Shown here: in pieces, positions 19,879 to 29,205 of the stretch
Numbering within the stretch: position 1 is the first letter of the stretch
Layout of the letters: each line of letters begins with the position of its first letter
Origin: Candidatus Colinaster scatohippi
GTDB taxonomy: Bacteria > Bacillota > Clostridia > Lachnospirales > Lachnospiraceae
Direction of reading: 5' to 3'
DNA length: 43,101 bases
Assembly (NCBI GenBank): GCA_018064805.1
Contig: JAGHUN010000042.1
Coordinates: forward strand, 1 to 43,101
Program-made: the position numbers and the translations under genes
The notes under the pieces: model-generated
The model's input: the letters and a program-made list of their open reading frames with translations, nothing else
The model's database searches: none
What the model was told of the DNA's origin: nothing

Positions 19879-22800
19879 TTACAGGAAATATTTAACACCG
19901 CTCTCGAAGATCTTAAGGTCCTGCTCACCATAGATATTGATAGCAACGCCATCATCACGACGCTCTGAATGAGCCATCTTTCCAAGTACACGACCATCCA
20001 CAGATGTAATACCCTCAATAGACATATATGAGCCGTTAATATTGTACTCTTCATCCATTGACACATTACCTGCCTGATCTGAATATACAGTAGCTACCTG
20101 TCCGTTAGCGATAAGCTTATCAAGCCACTCCTTAGGAGCAACAAAACGACCCTCACCATGTGATGCAGGATTAACATATACACCACCAAGTTCTGCACCG
20201 GCAAGCCATGGAGACTTGTTAGATACAACCTTTGTGTAAACCATCTTAGAGATGTGTCTGTTAACTGTATTAAATGTAAGTGTTGGTGAGTTCTCATCCT
20301 GTCCTGTAATCTGTCCGTTTGGAACAAGACCAAGCTTAATTAATGCCTGGAAACCATTACAGAAACCAAGTGCAAGACCATCACGCTCATTAAGCAGTCT
20401 CATAACAGCTTCCTTCATAGCTTCATTCTGGAAGGCTGCTGCAAAGAACTTGGCACTACCATCCGGCTCATCACCGGCTGAGAAACCACCTGGGAACATA
20501 ATAATCTGAGATTCATCAATAGCCTTAACATATTCTGCAAAGGAATCACGAATCTGACCGGCTGTCATATTCTTAAATACAATTGTTTGTACATTGGCAC
20601 CTGCACGCTCGAAGGCCTTACGTGAATCATACTCACAGTTTGTTCCCGGGAATACAGGAATAAATACGTTAGGCTTAGCAATCTTATTCTTGCAAATGTA
20701 GATATCACCCTTAGCATCAAAAAGTGGCATATCAACAGGAGTTGTATCCTTTGAAGCCTTATATGGGAATACCTTGTCAAGTGTTTTAGTCCATACGGCA
20801 ATTGCCTCATCAACAGTAATCTCTGCACCGGCAACCTTGATAATACCATTATCTCTTACAGTACCAACTTCGGTAAATTCAATACCAAGTTCACTGAATC
20901 TATCCTTATCAACCTCGGCAATAATATCTCCCATGCCGCCCTTGAATAACTCTTCAAGTTCAATCTCATCCTCGAATTCTACACCAAGCTTATTACCAAA
21001 AGCCATCTTTGAAACTGCTGCAGCAATACCATACTGATCAAGTGCATATGCGGATACAATTATTCCATCTGTAATAAGCTTCGAAATACCCGAATAAAGC
21101 TCCTGAACCTTCTCATATACAGGAATATCATATTCATCTGTTTCAATCTCAAACTTAACTAACTTGTTACCATCACCCTTAAGTTCAGGAGTAATAATAT
21201 CTGCGCCCTTAGCTACATCAACAGCAAAGGATACAAGAGTCGGAGGTACATCAATATCATTGAAAGTACCTGACATACTGTCCTTACCACCAATCGAAGG
21301 AAGACCAAATCCAACCTGTGCATCGAAAGCACCAAGAAGTGCTGAGAAAGGCTGTCCCCAACGTGTTGGATCATCAGTCATTCTCTTGAAATATTCCTGG
21401 AAGGTAAATCTAATATTCTTATGGTTACCACCTGAAGCAACAATTCTTGCCATTGACTCTGTAATAGCATATATTGCTCCATGATATGGGCTCCAGCTTG
21501 ATACATATGGATCAAAACCGTAACTCATCATTGTAACTGTATCTGTTTTACCCTTAAGAACAGGAAGCTTTGCAACCATAGTCTGAGTCTCTGTGAGCTG
21601 TGTCTTACCACCATATGGCATATATACACTTCCCGCACCAATTGATGCATCAAATCTCTCAACAAGACCCTTCTGTGAACACACATTAAGATCTGCAAGA
21701 TTATCAAGCCACGCTGCTTTTGCATCACCCGCTTCAATTGCATCAGCAACCTTTTTAACAGCGACCTTACGAAGCGGATTATATTCTTCAGATGGTATCT
21801 GAACCTCAACAGTTGTTTCCTGGTGTGCTCCGTTTGTATCAAGGAAAGCTCTCTTAAGATTAACTATTTCTTTTCCTCTCCATGATAAAACAAGTCTAGG
21901 CTCCTTAGTTACTGTAGCAACTACTGTTGCCTCAAGATTTTCTTCCTCTGCAAATGCAAGGAACTTATCTACATCTGAAGGATCCACAACAACAGCCATT
22001 CTTTCCTGGCTTTCAGAGATAGCAAGCTCTGTTCCGTCAAGACCTGCATACTTCTTAGGAACCTTATCAAGGTCAACTGTAAGACCATCCGCAAGTTCTC
22101 CGATAGCAACCGAAACACCACCTGCACCAAAGTCATTACACTTTTTAATTATCTTAGCAACCTCTTCTCTACGGAAAAGTCTCTGAATCTTACGCTCTGT
22201 AGGTGCATTACCCTTCTGAACCTCAGCTCCACAAGTCTCGATTGAAGCCTCTGTATGAACCTTTGAAGAACCTGTTGCACCACCACAACCATCACGGCCG
22301 GTCTGTCCACCAAGAAGAATAATAATATCTCCCGGATCAGAATTCTCTCTTATAACACAACGTCTTGGAGCTGCACCCATTACGGCACCAATCTCCATAC
22401 GCTTTGCAACATAATTAGGATGGTATACTTCCTTAACATATCCTGTTGCAAGGCCAATCTGGTTACCATATGATGAATATCCGGCTGCTGCACCGGTTAC
22501 AAGTTTCTTCTGTGACAGCTTACCCTTAAGTGTCGCTGATACAGGAACCGTAGGATCTGCTGCGCCTGTTACACGCATTGCCTGGTATACATATCCACGT
22601 CCTGAGAGCGGATCACGAATGGCACCACCAAGGCATGTTGCAGCACCACCGAAAGGCTCAATCTCAGTTGGGTGATTATGTGTCTCATTTTTGAAGAAAA
22701 CAAGCCACTCTTCTGTAACAGGACCATTTCCATAGTCCATCTCAACAGGTACAATAATTGAGCAGGCGTTAATCTCATCAGATACTTCCATATCTTCGAG

Positions 22801-23673
22801 TTTGCCGGCTGCACGAAGCTTCTTCATACCCATAAGTGCTATATCCATGAGACATACGAATTTATCATCTCTTCCCTTATACATATCTTCCATTGTATCA
22901 AGGTAGCTCTGATATGTTGTCTCGATTGGTTCTCTGTAATATCCTTCGTCAAAAGTAACATCCTTAAGTTCTGTCGAGAAGGTTGTATGACGGCAGTGAT
23001 CTGACCAGTAGGTATCAAGAACTCTGATTTCTGTCATTGATGGGTCACGATTCTCATCGTCATGGAAATACTTCTGAATATGAAGGAAATCATTAAAGGT
23101 CATAGCAAGTCCCAGACTTCCGTAGAGCTCTTTAAGAGCACTCTCTTCCATATCCTTAAAACCATCAAATGTAATTACATCTGCCGGCTCATCATACTCT
23201 GTGACAAGAGTATCCGGTTTATTTGAATCTGATTCTCTGGAATCTACAGGATTGATACAATATGCTTTGATTTTATCAATATCCTCATCTGAGATATTGC
23301 CATCAATTACATATGTAACAGCTGTTTTAATGATTGGCTTTGCTTCCTCATTAAGGAATCTTACACACTGAACTGCTGAGTCTGCCCTCTGGTCAAACTG
23401 TCCCGGAAGGAACTCAACGCTGAATGCTTTCTCAGACGGAGAAAGCGGAAATGTCTCCTGATATAATAAATCAACCGGCGGTTCACTAAAAATCATTCTG
23501 CATGCAGAAGAAAAAGTTGCATCATCAAGACCTTCAACATCATAACGAATTAGTTCTCTGACATTTGTTACACCTGAAATACTCAAATAGCTTTCAATTT
23601 CTTCCTTAAGCTCAATAGCCTTTACAGCATATGCGCCCTTTTTTTCGACGTAAATACGTTTGACGTCACTCAT
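19879..23673 (-). CDS. purL: Phosphoribosylformylglycinamidine synthase (single-chain PurL with C-terminal glutaminase)
   Basis: 1264 aa; FKNETHNHPTEIEPFGGAATCLGGAIRDPLSGR, GQTGRDGCGGATGSSK, GGKDSMSG, FPGTNCEYDS..FPGGFSAGDEPDGSAKF...LGFCNGFQAL. Confidence 0.97.
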   Translation of the reverse strand: MSDVKRIYVEKKGAYAVKAIELKEEIESYLSISGVTNVRELIRYDVEGLDDATFSSACRMIFSEPPVDLLYQETFPLSPSEKAFSVEFLPGQFDQRADSAVQCVRFLNEEAKPIIKTAVTYVIDGNISDEDIDKIKAYCINPVDSRESDSNKPDTLVTEYDEPADVITFDGFKDMEESALKELYGSLGLAMTFNDFLHIQKYFHDDENRDPSMTEIRVLDTYWSDHCRHTTFSTELKDVTFDEGYYREPIETTYQSYLDTMEDMYKGRDDKFVCLMDIALMGMKKLRAAGKLEDMEVSDEINACSIIVPVEMDYGNGPVTEEWLVFFKNETHNHPTEIEPFGGAATCLGGAIRDPLSGRGYVYQAMRVTGAADPTVPVSATLKGKLSQKKLVTGAAAGYSSYGNQIGLATGYVKEVYHPNYVAKRMEIGAVMGAAPRRCVIRENSDPGDIIILLGGQTGRDGCGGATGSSKVHTEASIETCGAEVQKGNAPTERKIQRLFRREEVAKIIKKCNDFGAGGVSVAIGELADGLTVDLDKVPKKYAGLDGTELAISESQERMAVVVDPSDVDKFLAFAEEENLEATVVATVTKEPRLVLSWRGKEIVNLKRAFLDTNGAHQETTVEVQIPSEEYNPLRKVAVKKVADAIEAGDAKAAWLDNLADLNVCSQKGLVERFDASIGAGSVYMPYGGKTQLTETQTMVAKLPVLKGKTDTVTMMSYGFDPYVSSWSPYHGAIYAITESMARIVASGGNHKNIRFTFQEYFKRMTDDPTRWGQPFSALLGAFDAQVGFGLPSIGGKDSMSGTFNDIDVPPTLVSFAVDVAKGADIITPELKGDGNKLVKFEIETDEYDIPVYEKVQELYSGISKLITDGIIVSAYALDQYGIAAAVSKMAFGNKLGVEFEDEIELEELFKGGMGDIIAEVDKDRFSELGIEFTEVGTVRDNGIIKVAGAEITVDEAIAVWTKTLDKVFPYKASKDTTPVDMPLFDAKGDIYICKNKIAKPNVFIPVFPGTNCEYDSRKAFERAGANVQTIVFKNMTAGQIRDSFAEYVKAIDESQIIMFPGGFSAGDEPDGSAKFFAAAFQNEAMKEAVMRLLNERDGLALGFCNGFQALIKLGLVPNGQITGQDENSPTLTFNTVNRHISKMVYTKVVSNKSPWLAGAELGGVYVNPASHGEGRFVAPKEWLDKLIANGQVATVYSDQAGNVSMDEEYNINGSYMSIEGITSVDGRVLGKMAHSERRDDGVAINIYGEQDLKIFESGVKYFL

Positions 23674-23679
23674 TGTTAA

Positions 23680-24273
23680 TTAATCCTCCACTTCCATGAA
23701 CTGTCTCATCATATAGACAAGTTCTTTATCAACTTTATTCTCACTTATTCCCATAGTACGGGCACAAATCTTAAGGCCCTCAATGGCATACATCATATTG
23801 GATGCCATTCCACTTGGGTCATCACACAGGAACTCTCCTGTCTCGCTTCCGCGGGCAAGAATCTTCTCAAGTACCTTTGTAGCAGATTCAAATCTTTGCT
23901 TAATACTGCTGTTGTGAAGCTCCTGTCTGCAATAGAATGCATATTCATATATAGCCACGCTAAGGCTTGTTTTCCTTTTAAGAATCTCCTTCTTCTGTTC
24001 CTTAAGAAACCACAGAAGCAGTTCAGCACTGCTGGCTTCGGTCAGACTCTCAACTATGCTCTTCCCACAAGCCTCTTCCGCGTCCTCTGAAGCCTTAATA
24101 ACATCAAGAAAAATAGATTCTGTAGAATCATAATATAAATACAAACCACCACGGCTTATCTCACATGCCTCAACAATGTCCTTCATTGTTACATCGCGAT
24201 AACCCTTGGCTGCAAATATCTCTGCTGCTTTTTCAAGTATCAGCTGCTTTTTGTAATCAGTCTTATTACTCAC
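23680..24273 (-). CDS. TetR/AcrR family transcriptional regulator
   Basis: 197 aa; ILEKAAEIFAAKGYRDVTMKDIVEACEISRGGLYLYYDSTESIFLDVI is a TetR HTH. Confidence 0.93.
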   Translation of the reverse strand: MSNKTDYKKQLILEKAAEIFAAKGYRDVTMKDIVEACEISRGGLYLYYDSTESIFLDVIKASEDAEEACGKSIVESLTEASSAELLLWFLKEQKKEILKRKTSLSVAIYEYAFYCRQELHNSSIKQRFESATKVLEKILARGSETGEFLCDDPSGMASNMMYAIEGLKICARTMGISENKVDKELVYMMRQFMEVED

Positions 24274-24282
24274 ATCGGCCTC

Positions 24283-24753
24283 CTATTTTGTTGCAACTTC
24301 CGCATTAGTCCAAAAATCAACCAGTTCCTTTGATTTCTTAACAATATGATAAAAAATACCGGCGTCCATTCCCTCACTCCACATACGTCCTCTTGTACGT
24401 CCGCCGATAACATAATTAGACATTATTCCTGCAAGCTGATCCATCTGAAGAATCGTTGCATTATCTATAAATCTAAGTTCATCCTCATGATTTTTAAGTC
24501 TGTTCCTTGTATATACATATCTGTAATTACGATCAATAAAAACAGTCTTATCAACATCCTTAATAAAACTCATAAGTGTACCCTCGTACACAGGAAAAGC
24601 AACCGAATGCTCCGCAAGGCCATCCCCCGAATATACACTCGATACAGTCTTTCCACTCTTACTTTCAAGCCAGTCAAGATAGCCGGCCAGTTTATTAACA
24701 TCATCACGGTACATTTTTAGTACCTCAGCTGCAGTCATGGTCTCAGTAAGCAT
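24283..24753 (-). CDS. Hypothetical protein in an apparent operon with the TetR gene
   Basis: 156 aa; 9 nt from the TetR gene; no family recognised. Confidence 0.65.
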   Translation of the reverse strand: MLTETMTAAEVLKMYRDDVNKLAGYLDWLESKSGKTVSSVYSGDGLAEHSVAFPVYEGTLMSFIKDVDKTVFIDRNYRYVYTRNRLKNHEDELRFIDNATILQMDQLAGIMSNYVIGGRTRGRMWSEGMDAGIFYHIVKKSKELVDFWTNAEVATK

Positions 24754-24821
24754 ATAGTCCCTCCATAGTTTATCAGTAGTTCATTTTATCATATTTTCTT
24801 ATTTTTTGCATTATAATTATA

Positions 24822-24830
24822 TGATATAAT
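24822..24830 (+). promoter_or_regulatory. Candidate extended -10 element upstream of the plus-strand gene at 24873
   Basis: TGATATAAT (TGnTATAAT); T-rich -35 region; only a weak -35. Confidence 0.45.
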
Positions 24831-24872
24831 GCTTATTACACACAGTTATATTTACATTCATGAGGGGGAAAT

Positions 24873-27119
24873 ATGCTGACAGTCAGACAGGATCAGATAA
24901 TTTGTGAGGCAGGCTCTGCCAACAAAAGTATATATGTCATTGCAGAAGGCTCAGTAGCAGCTCAATTTGGCAACCACTATCTTTCACTTGGTAAAGGTGA
25001 TGTTGTTGGAATCTTCGGAATTACACGCGAGTCCCATCTGTGTACATATCAGGCCGAGTCTGACACCGTTCTGATACCCTATCAGATTGAAAACACTGAT
25101 GAACTTCTTAAGCTTTTAGAAGAAAAAGAAGATCTTAGAAAGTTCCTCTTGAATTCCATGAATGCGCATATTTGCGATTTCTTTGATGCATATTCCGAAA
25201 ATATCCGGGCTTTAAAAGAACTTCACCAGTACGTATTATCTTCAAAGACAAGATATCAGACAATGTGTAAAATTCTGCATTTTACCCCAAAGGCTCTTCC
25301 ATTCTCCGAGGAATTGGATTTACTGTCTTCCGATGACAAACTGGATTTCTGGATGAACGGCTACTATAACGATATGAAAAAAGTCATGAACACCTTAAAT
25401 ACTACAGTGTCAGCGACTTTTACATACGGATATCTTGATAAAAGCTGCAAGGATCTCTCTACCGTTGTTTCCTTAATTAACGATATGGAAGACATACGGC
25501 AGACACTTGCGCATTATCTGTTAAATGAGGATTATATAGACTTTTATGACCTGTATAGTGACCTCTTCCTTCGTACGCAGGCTAACGGTGGCGATACTGC
25601 CTCTATTTCAAACCTGCTTACTACAATGGCAGAAAAGGCCAAATCCCTTGGATATGTCAGTGGCAAATTTGTAGATTCACGTGCAATCAGGCTCAAATCC
25701 ACATCCGTTGTCACAACCTCTGCCGTTCAGGGCGATGTGGATACTGCAATTATGCAGGCCAAACTCTCTAACTCTCTTGGTGAGATATTAGAATTTGCTT
25801 CAGTCGAACATGAAATCGCCGCTGATTTCAAAAAGACTCTTGAAGATTTCAAGGCGCTGCCGGATAAGGACTCATCAGATCCGGAAGCCTCAGGATTAAG
25901 AAAAAAAATAACACAGTTGTTCAATATCATCTATGCGGCCGCAATGCAGGCAGCACTGTCACGAGAAGATATACCTACTATTATAAAAATGTTCTTAAAC
26001 TTCGGTTTTGTCGACACCGATACCTGTGGCAATGAGAATTCCATTATGCTGTACAAGCTTGCCGAGAACTATCATGGACACAAGGAACAGGGTGTGTATA
26101 CTATTTTAGAGTGGTTCCAAGCCATATATCGCGGCGAAAAAATACCAAGCCGCAACGAATTCGAAGTTGACTATGTGCAATATGTCAGAAATCTTGTTCG
26201 CGAAGGAAAAATAGACAAAACTGCCGAAGGCGAAATGCTAAATAACGGAAAGGAAAAGGTCAACTACGAACTTAATAATATGTTCGCAAGTGTTAACAAA
26301 ATGACAACCGGCCGCTTATTTACTTTCTGTCCGATTCTTCTCGAGAGCACAATGCTTCGTTCGGTTAACGATTTGCTCTTAAAACCAACAGCACTTCTTG
26401 ATGCTCTTGATAAGATTAACAGTATCGACTACTCCGCTTTTTACCATGAAGCGGTTTTTGAGGATACCAAAATCGGCGTAAAAGAGATGATTCGGTATGA
26501 TATCAGACCTGAATTTATACTTATGCCAAATGTTGGAACAAGAGGCGTTATGTGGCAGGAAATCGAAGGTCTTAACAGACGCACTCCTGCAAGAATGTTC
26601 ATATCGGCTTTTTATCAGGATAATCTTGATAAGGCAATTATGCGAATGACTGCCGAATTCCGTTGGGAAATGTGTAAACGAGATATGGGCGCAAGATGGA
26701 ATGATGTTACTACGCATTCACTCACCGGTGACTACTGTGACTATGCACAGTTCTTCTCTAAAAACAGAGACCTGACTGCCGATGCAAAAGAAAAAATCAA
26801 GGCAGCTCTTAAACGAAGTAAAAACAGCTTCAAGGAAATGTTTGTATATGACTATATGCAGTATATTACATATGAATCGGCCGGCTCCTGCCGTCTTAAC
26901 AAGGTAGCCAGAAGCATACTGTTCAGATTCTGTCCAATGTCTGCAGCCTGTCGCGATATCCTTGCCAATAATGCAGTTTTTGAAGAGTGTCTCTCAAAAC
27001 ACCGCATATCTTCCGGCCAGGCCCTTCACCGCTTGGAAATGATAGACAAGAAGTACCAGACAAGCGGAAAATCTATGCCTAATGAACTGGTAATACAGAA
27101 GGAACTGGTAACAAAATAA
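24873..27119 (+). CDS. Large protein with N-terminal cyclic-nucleotide-binding-like (Crp/cNMP) domain; remainder uncharacterised
   Basis: 748 aa; IICEAGSANKSIYVIAEGSVAAQFGNHYLSLGKGDVVGIFGITRES is cNMP-binding-like; SD gaggggg 7 nt before ATG. Confidence 0.75.
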   Translation: MLTVRQDQIICEAGSANKSIYVIAEGSVAAQFGNHYLSLGKGDVVGIFGITRESHLCTYQAESDTVLIPYQIENTDELLKLLEEKEDLRKFLLNSMNAHICDFFDAYSENIRALKELHQYVLSSKTRYQTMCKILHFTPKALPFSEELDLLSSDDKLDFWMNGYYNDMKKVMNTLNTTVSATFTYGYLDKSCKDLSTVVSLINDMEDIRQTLAHYLLNEDYIDFYDLYSDLFLRTQANGGDTASISNLLTTMAEKAKSLGYVSGKFVDSRAIRLKSTSVVTTSAVQGDVDTAIMQAKLSNSLGEILEFASVEHEIAADFKKTLEDFKALPDKDSSDPEASGLRKKITQLFNIIYAAAMQAALSREDIPTIIKMFLNFGFVDTDTCGNENSIMLYKLAENYHGHKEQGVYTILEWFQAIYRGEKIPSRNEFEVDYVQYVRNLVREGKIDKTAEGEMLNNGKEKVNYELNNMFASVNKMTTGRLFTFCPILLESTMLRSVNDLLLKPTALLDALDKINSIDYSAFYHEAVFEDTKIGVKEMIRYDIRPEFILMPNVGTRGVMWQEIEGLNRRTPARMFISAFYQDNLDKAIMRMTAEFRWEMCKRDMGARWNDVTTHSLTGDYCDYAQFFSKNRDLTADAKEKIKAALKRSKNSFKEMFVYDYMQYITYESAGSCRLNKVARSILFRFCPMSAACRDILANNAVFEECLSKHRISSGQALHRLEMIDKKYQTSGKSMPNELVIQKELVTK

Positions 27120-27146
27120 CCTAACAAAAATATATCTATAACATAG

Positions 27147-27180
27147 AAAAGCCGTAGGGGGGAACCTACGGCTTTTCCGT
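27147..27180 (+). terminator. Intrinsic terminator of the 24873 gene
   Basis: Perfect 12-bp stem AAAAGCCGTAGG / CCTACGGCTTTT. Confidence 0.9.
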
Positions 27181-27329
27181 TGTGTAAAAGGGGAATTTTT
27201 CGGAATTTGCATAAAGCAAATCTTTTTCCGAAGCACTTATACTATAACAATATATTAGCCACAATAATACTAATAAATACGCAAATACTAACACTATATT
27301 ACTCAATTTTTTATCCATCCCGTCCCGTA

Positions 27330-27606
27330 CACAGCAATCGCCCGCCGAACGATTGCTGTGCGCCGTCATGCTTTCGCTCACGCAAGCGTGGCTCAGTTTT
27401 CCTCGTCGCTATAACCGCGATAAAACACGCTTCGCGAGTTTTATCTGCTGATTAGCAGTCGCCAAATGTCCATCAATGCAAGCTTGATGGCCACTTGGCT
27501 CGTTGTCATAACATAGATGAAACACGCTTCGCGAGTCTCATCTATGATTAGCGGTCGTCAAACCTCGCTTGCGCAAGCGCGCTCGCTTTTCCTCGTCGCT
27601 ATAACA
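27330..27606. repeat. Mosaic of ~97-bp structured repeats (about 2.5-3 units) in a convergent intergenic region
   Basis: cctcgtcgctataac at ~27401 and ~27592 (diverged copy gctcgttgtcataac ~27498); acacgcttcgcgagt at 27425 and 27522; multiple nested inverted repeats. Confidence 0.88.
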
Positions 27607-27613
27607 AAAAAGA

Positions 27614-27633
27614 GCTCATCCCCAAGGATGAGC
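27614..27633 (-). terminator. Intrinsic terminator of the SEC-C gene
   Basis: GCTCATCC / GGATGAGC, followed on the minus strand by tcTTTTTT. Confidence 0.85.
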
Positions 27634-27650
27634 CCTGTAAATTCAAGATA

Positions 27651-28160
27651 TTAATTCTTACCACAACATTTCTTGTACTTCTTACCACTTCCACATGGAC
27701 ATGGATCGTTAGGATAAACCTTAGTCTCATTAACAACTGTTGTAGACTTCTTCTGCTCCTTATAGAGCTCCTTCTGACGCTCAGGAGTAAAAATACCATT
27801 CCACTCTTCAAGACCATATAACCAATCCGCACCTGCAGCTACCATGTTCTTATAGAGGAGTTCCTTATCATACTTAAGAGATACAACTGTATCCTCGTCC
27901 ATCTCCTCAATAGGATTAGGAGTTACAAGACTGTCATTAATTCCATCAAGGTATCCAACCATAATCTGAAGCGGAACATTGAATTTCTCAGCAAGCTCCT
28001 TAACAGTTCCCTTAACTTCTTCATCAGGTGTCTTAAGAATCTCTGCGTAGATTCCCTTTTCCTTCTCAAAATAGTCAGCCCAAAGTCTCTGAAGATCTCC
28101 CTTATTTGCTGTATTTGAATATGCAGTTTCTCTCCACTGCTCTAAAATTGTCTTAGCCAT
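27651..28160 (-). CDS. SEC-C metal-binding domain protein
   Basis: 169 aa; C-terminus [21 protein letters not shown]. Confidence 0.9.
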   Translation of the reverse strand: MAKTILEQWRETAYSNTANKGDLQRLWADYFEKEKGIYAEILKTPDEEVKGTVKELAEKFNVPLQIMVGYLDGINDSLVTPNPIEEMDEDTVVSLKYDKELLYKNMVAAGADWLYGLEEWNGIFTPERQKELYKEQKKSTTVVNETKVYPNDPCPCGSGKKYKKCCGKN

Positions 28161-28272
28161 GTCTTCTCCATTCTGTTTAAATGCATATTTTTCTTCTGTC
28201 AGTATAGTGCCGAAAGCACTGTTTTGTCAATCACCTTAATTAACACTATACTCCTTTGCAACACCACCAATA

Positions 28273-28524
28273 CTACTCTGTTTTTTTACCATGAGTAAGC
28301 TCTTCTTCTCCTTCTGAAAGTTCACGCTTATCAAGCATCTTGGAATAAAGGAAAATATTGAACCAGAATAATACAGGAATAATAATTGTCGCTCCCATGC
28401 ATGCGAAAAAGAATCTCTGCCAATTAGGAACATCCAATAATGCAAAAACAAGTAACAACAAATACATAAGTACAAGAATGACAATTCCTACCATTGCCGT
28501 AATACGTTTAATTTTTGATTTCAT
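28273..28524 (-). CDS. Small two-TM membrane protein
   Basis: ORF track 28273-28530; ATG at 28524 after gagaggtgtgt. MKSKIKRITAMVGIVILVLMYLLLLVFALLDV...FFFACMGATIIIPVLFWFNIFL. Confidence 0.65.
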   Translation of the reverse strand: MKSKIKRITAMVGIVILVLMYLLLLVFALLDVPNWQRFFFACMGATIIIPVLFWFNIFLYSKMLDKRELSEGEEELTHGKKTE

Positions 28525-28595
28525 ACACACCTCTCATTCCGTTAACAATCCCTGCATTCACAAGATTAACCATCCTAAATTCACCTTATAAGGGC

Positions 28596-29081
28596 TTATT
28601 TTATTATAAAAAAGGTCTCGATCTCTCCTACAAAATTTGAACCATCTATCGCCCTTATCTTAACAGTTGCCATTCCTCTACTATAATTATCAATATACTC
28701 CAGAGTATAATCTCTATCCTGCTTTAGCGCCGTTCCAAGATATTTCACCGTAACCTTCGGAGTCACTTCTTTGCCCTTGTAAACCTGGGCTGCAATTTTG
28801 GTAACTGCCACCTTATCAACCCGGCTAAGGTCCCCCTTGTTTATATCAAAGCCCAGCGTAATCAAATTCTTATTACCCAAAAGTGGAGCAGTAATATTCT
28901 TATTAGCAGGTGCTATTGTTAACATAGGACCCGAAGCGTCCTCATGGGATGCCACAAGTGTATTATTGGCAACAACTCCTGCATAATTACCCTTAAATGT
29001 AATCTTAAAGGTTGCATTCTTCTCATTACCTTTAGCATCAATATAACTGACATAGCTATTGCTGATATACGTTTCATTTTG
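28596..29081 (-). pseudogene. C-terminal fragment of an Ig-like-repeat surface protein, without its own start codon
   Basis: Extending the 119-aa ORF upstream gives ...ETYISNSYVSYIDAKGNEKNATFKITFKGNYAGVVANNTLVASHEDA... ending at an in-frame TAA with no ATG. QVYKGKEVTPKVTVKYLGTALKQDRDYTLEYIDN matches the repeat domain in 36392-41521. Confidence 0.55.
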
Positions 29082-29134
29082 TTCTCCCTTTGATTCTTTT
29101 TAAACAACTAATAAAATATATCTTTCTCAGAAAT

Positions 29135-29168
29135 AAATGCCATAACTACCTAAGTAATTATAGCATTT
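29135..29168 (-). terminator. Terminator-like hairpin of the GGDEF/EAL gene
   Basis: 15-bp stem AAATGCCATAACTAC / GTAATTATAGCATTT, fully paired (two G-U) only as minus-strand RNA. Confidence 0.65.
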
Positions 29169-29205
29169 ACAATTAGCCTCTTTCATTCATCAAATGCCTT
29201 ATAGA

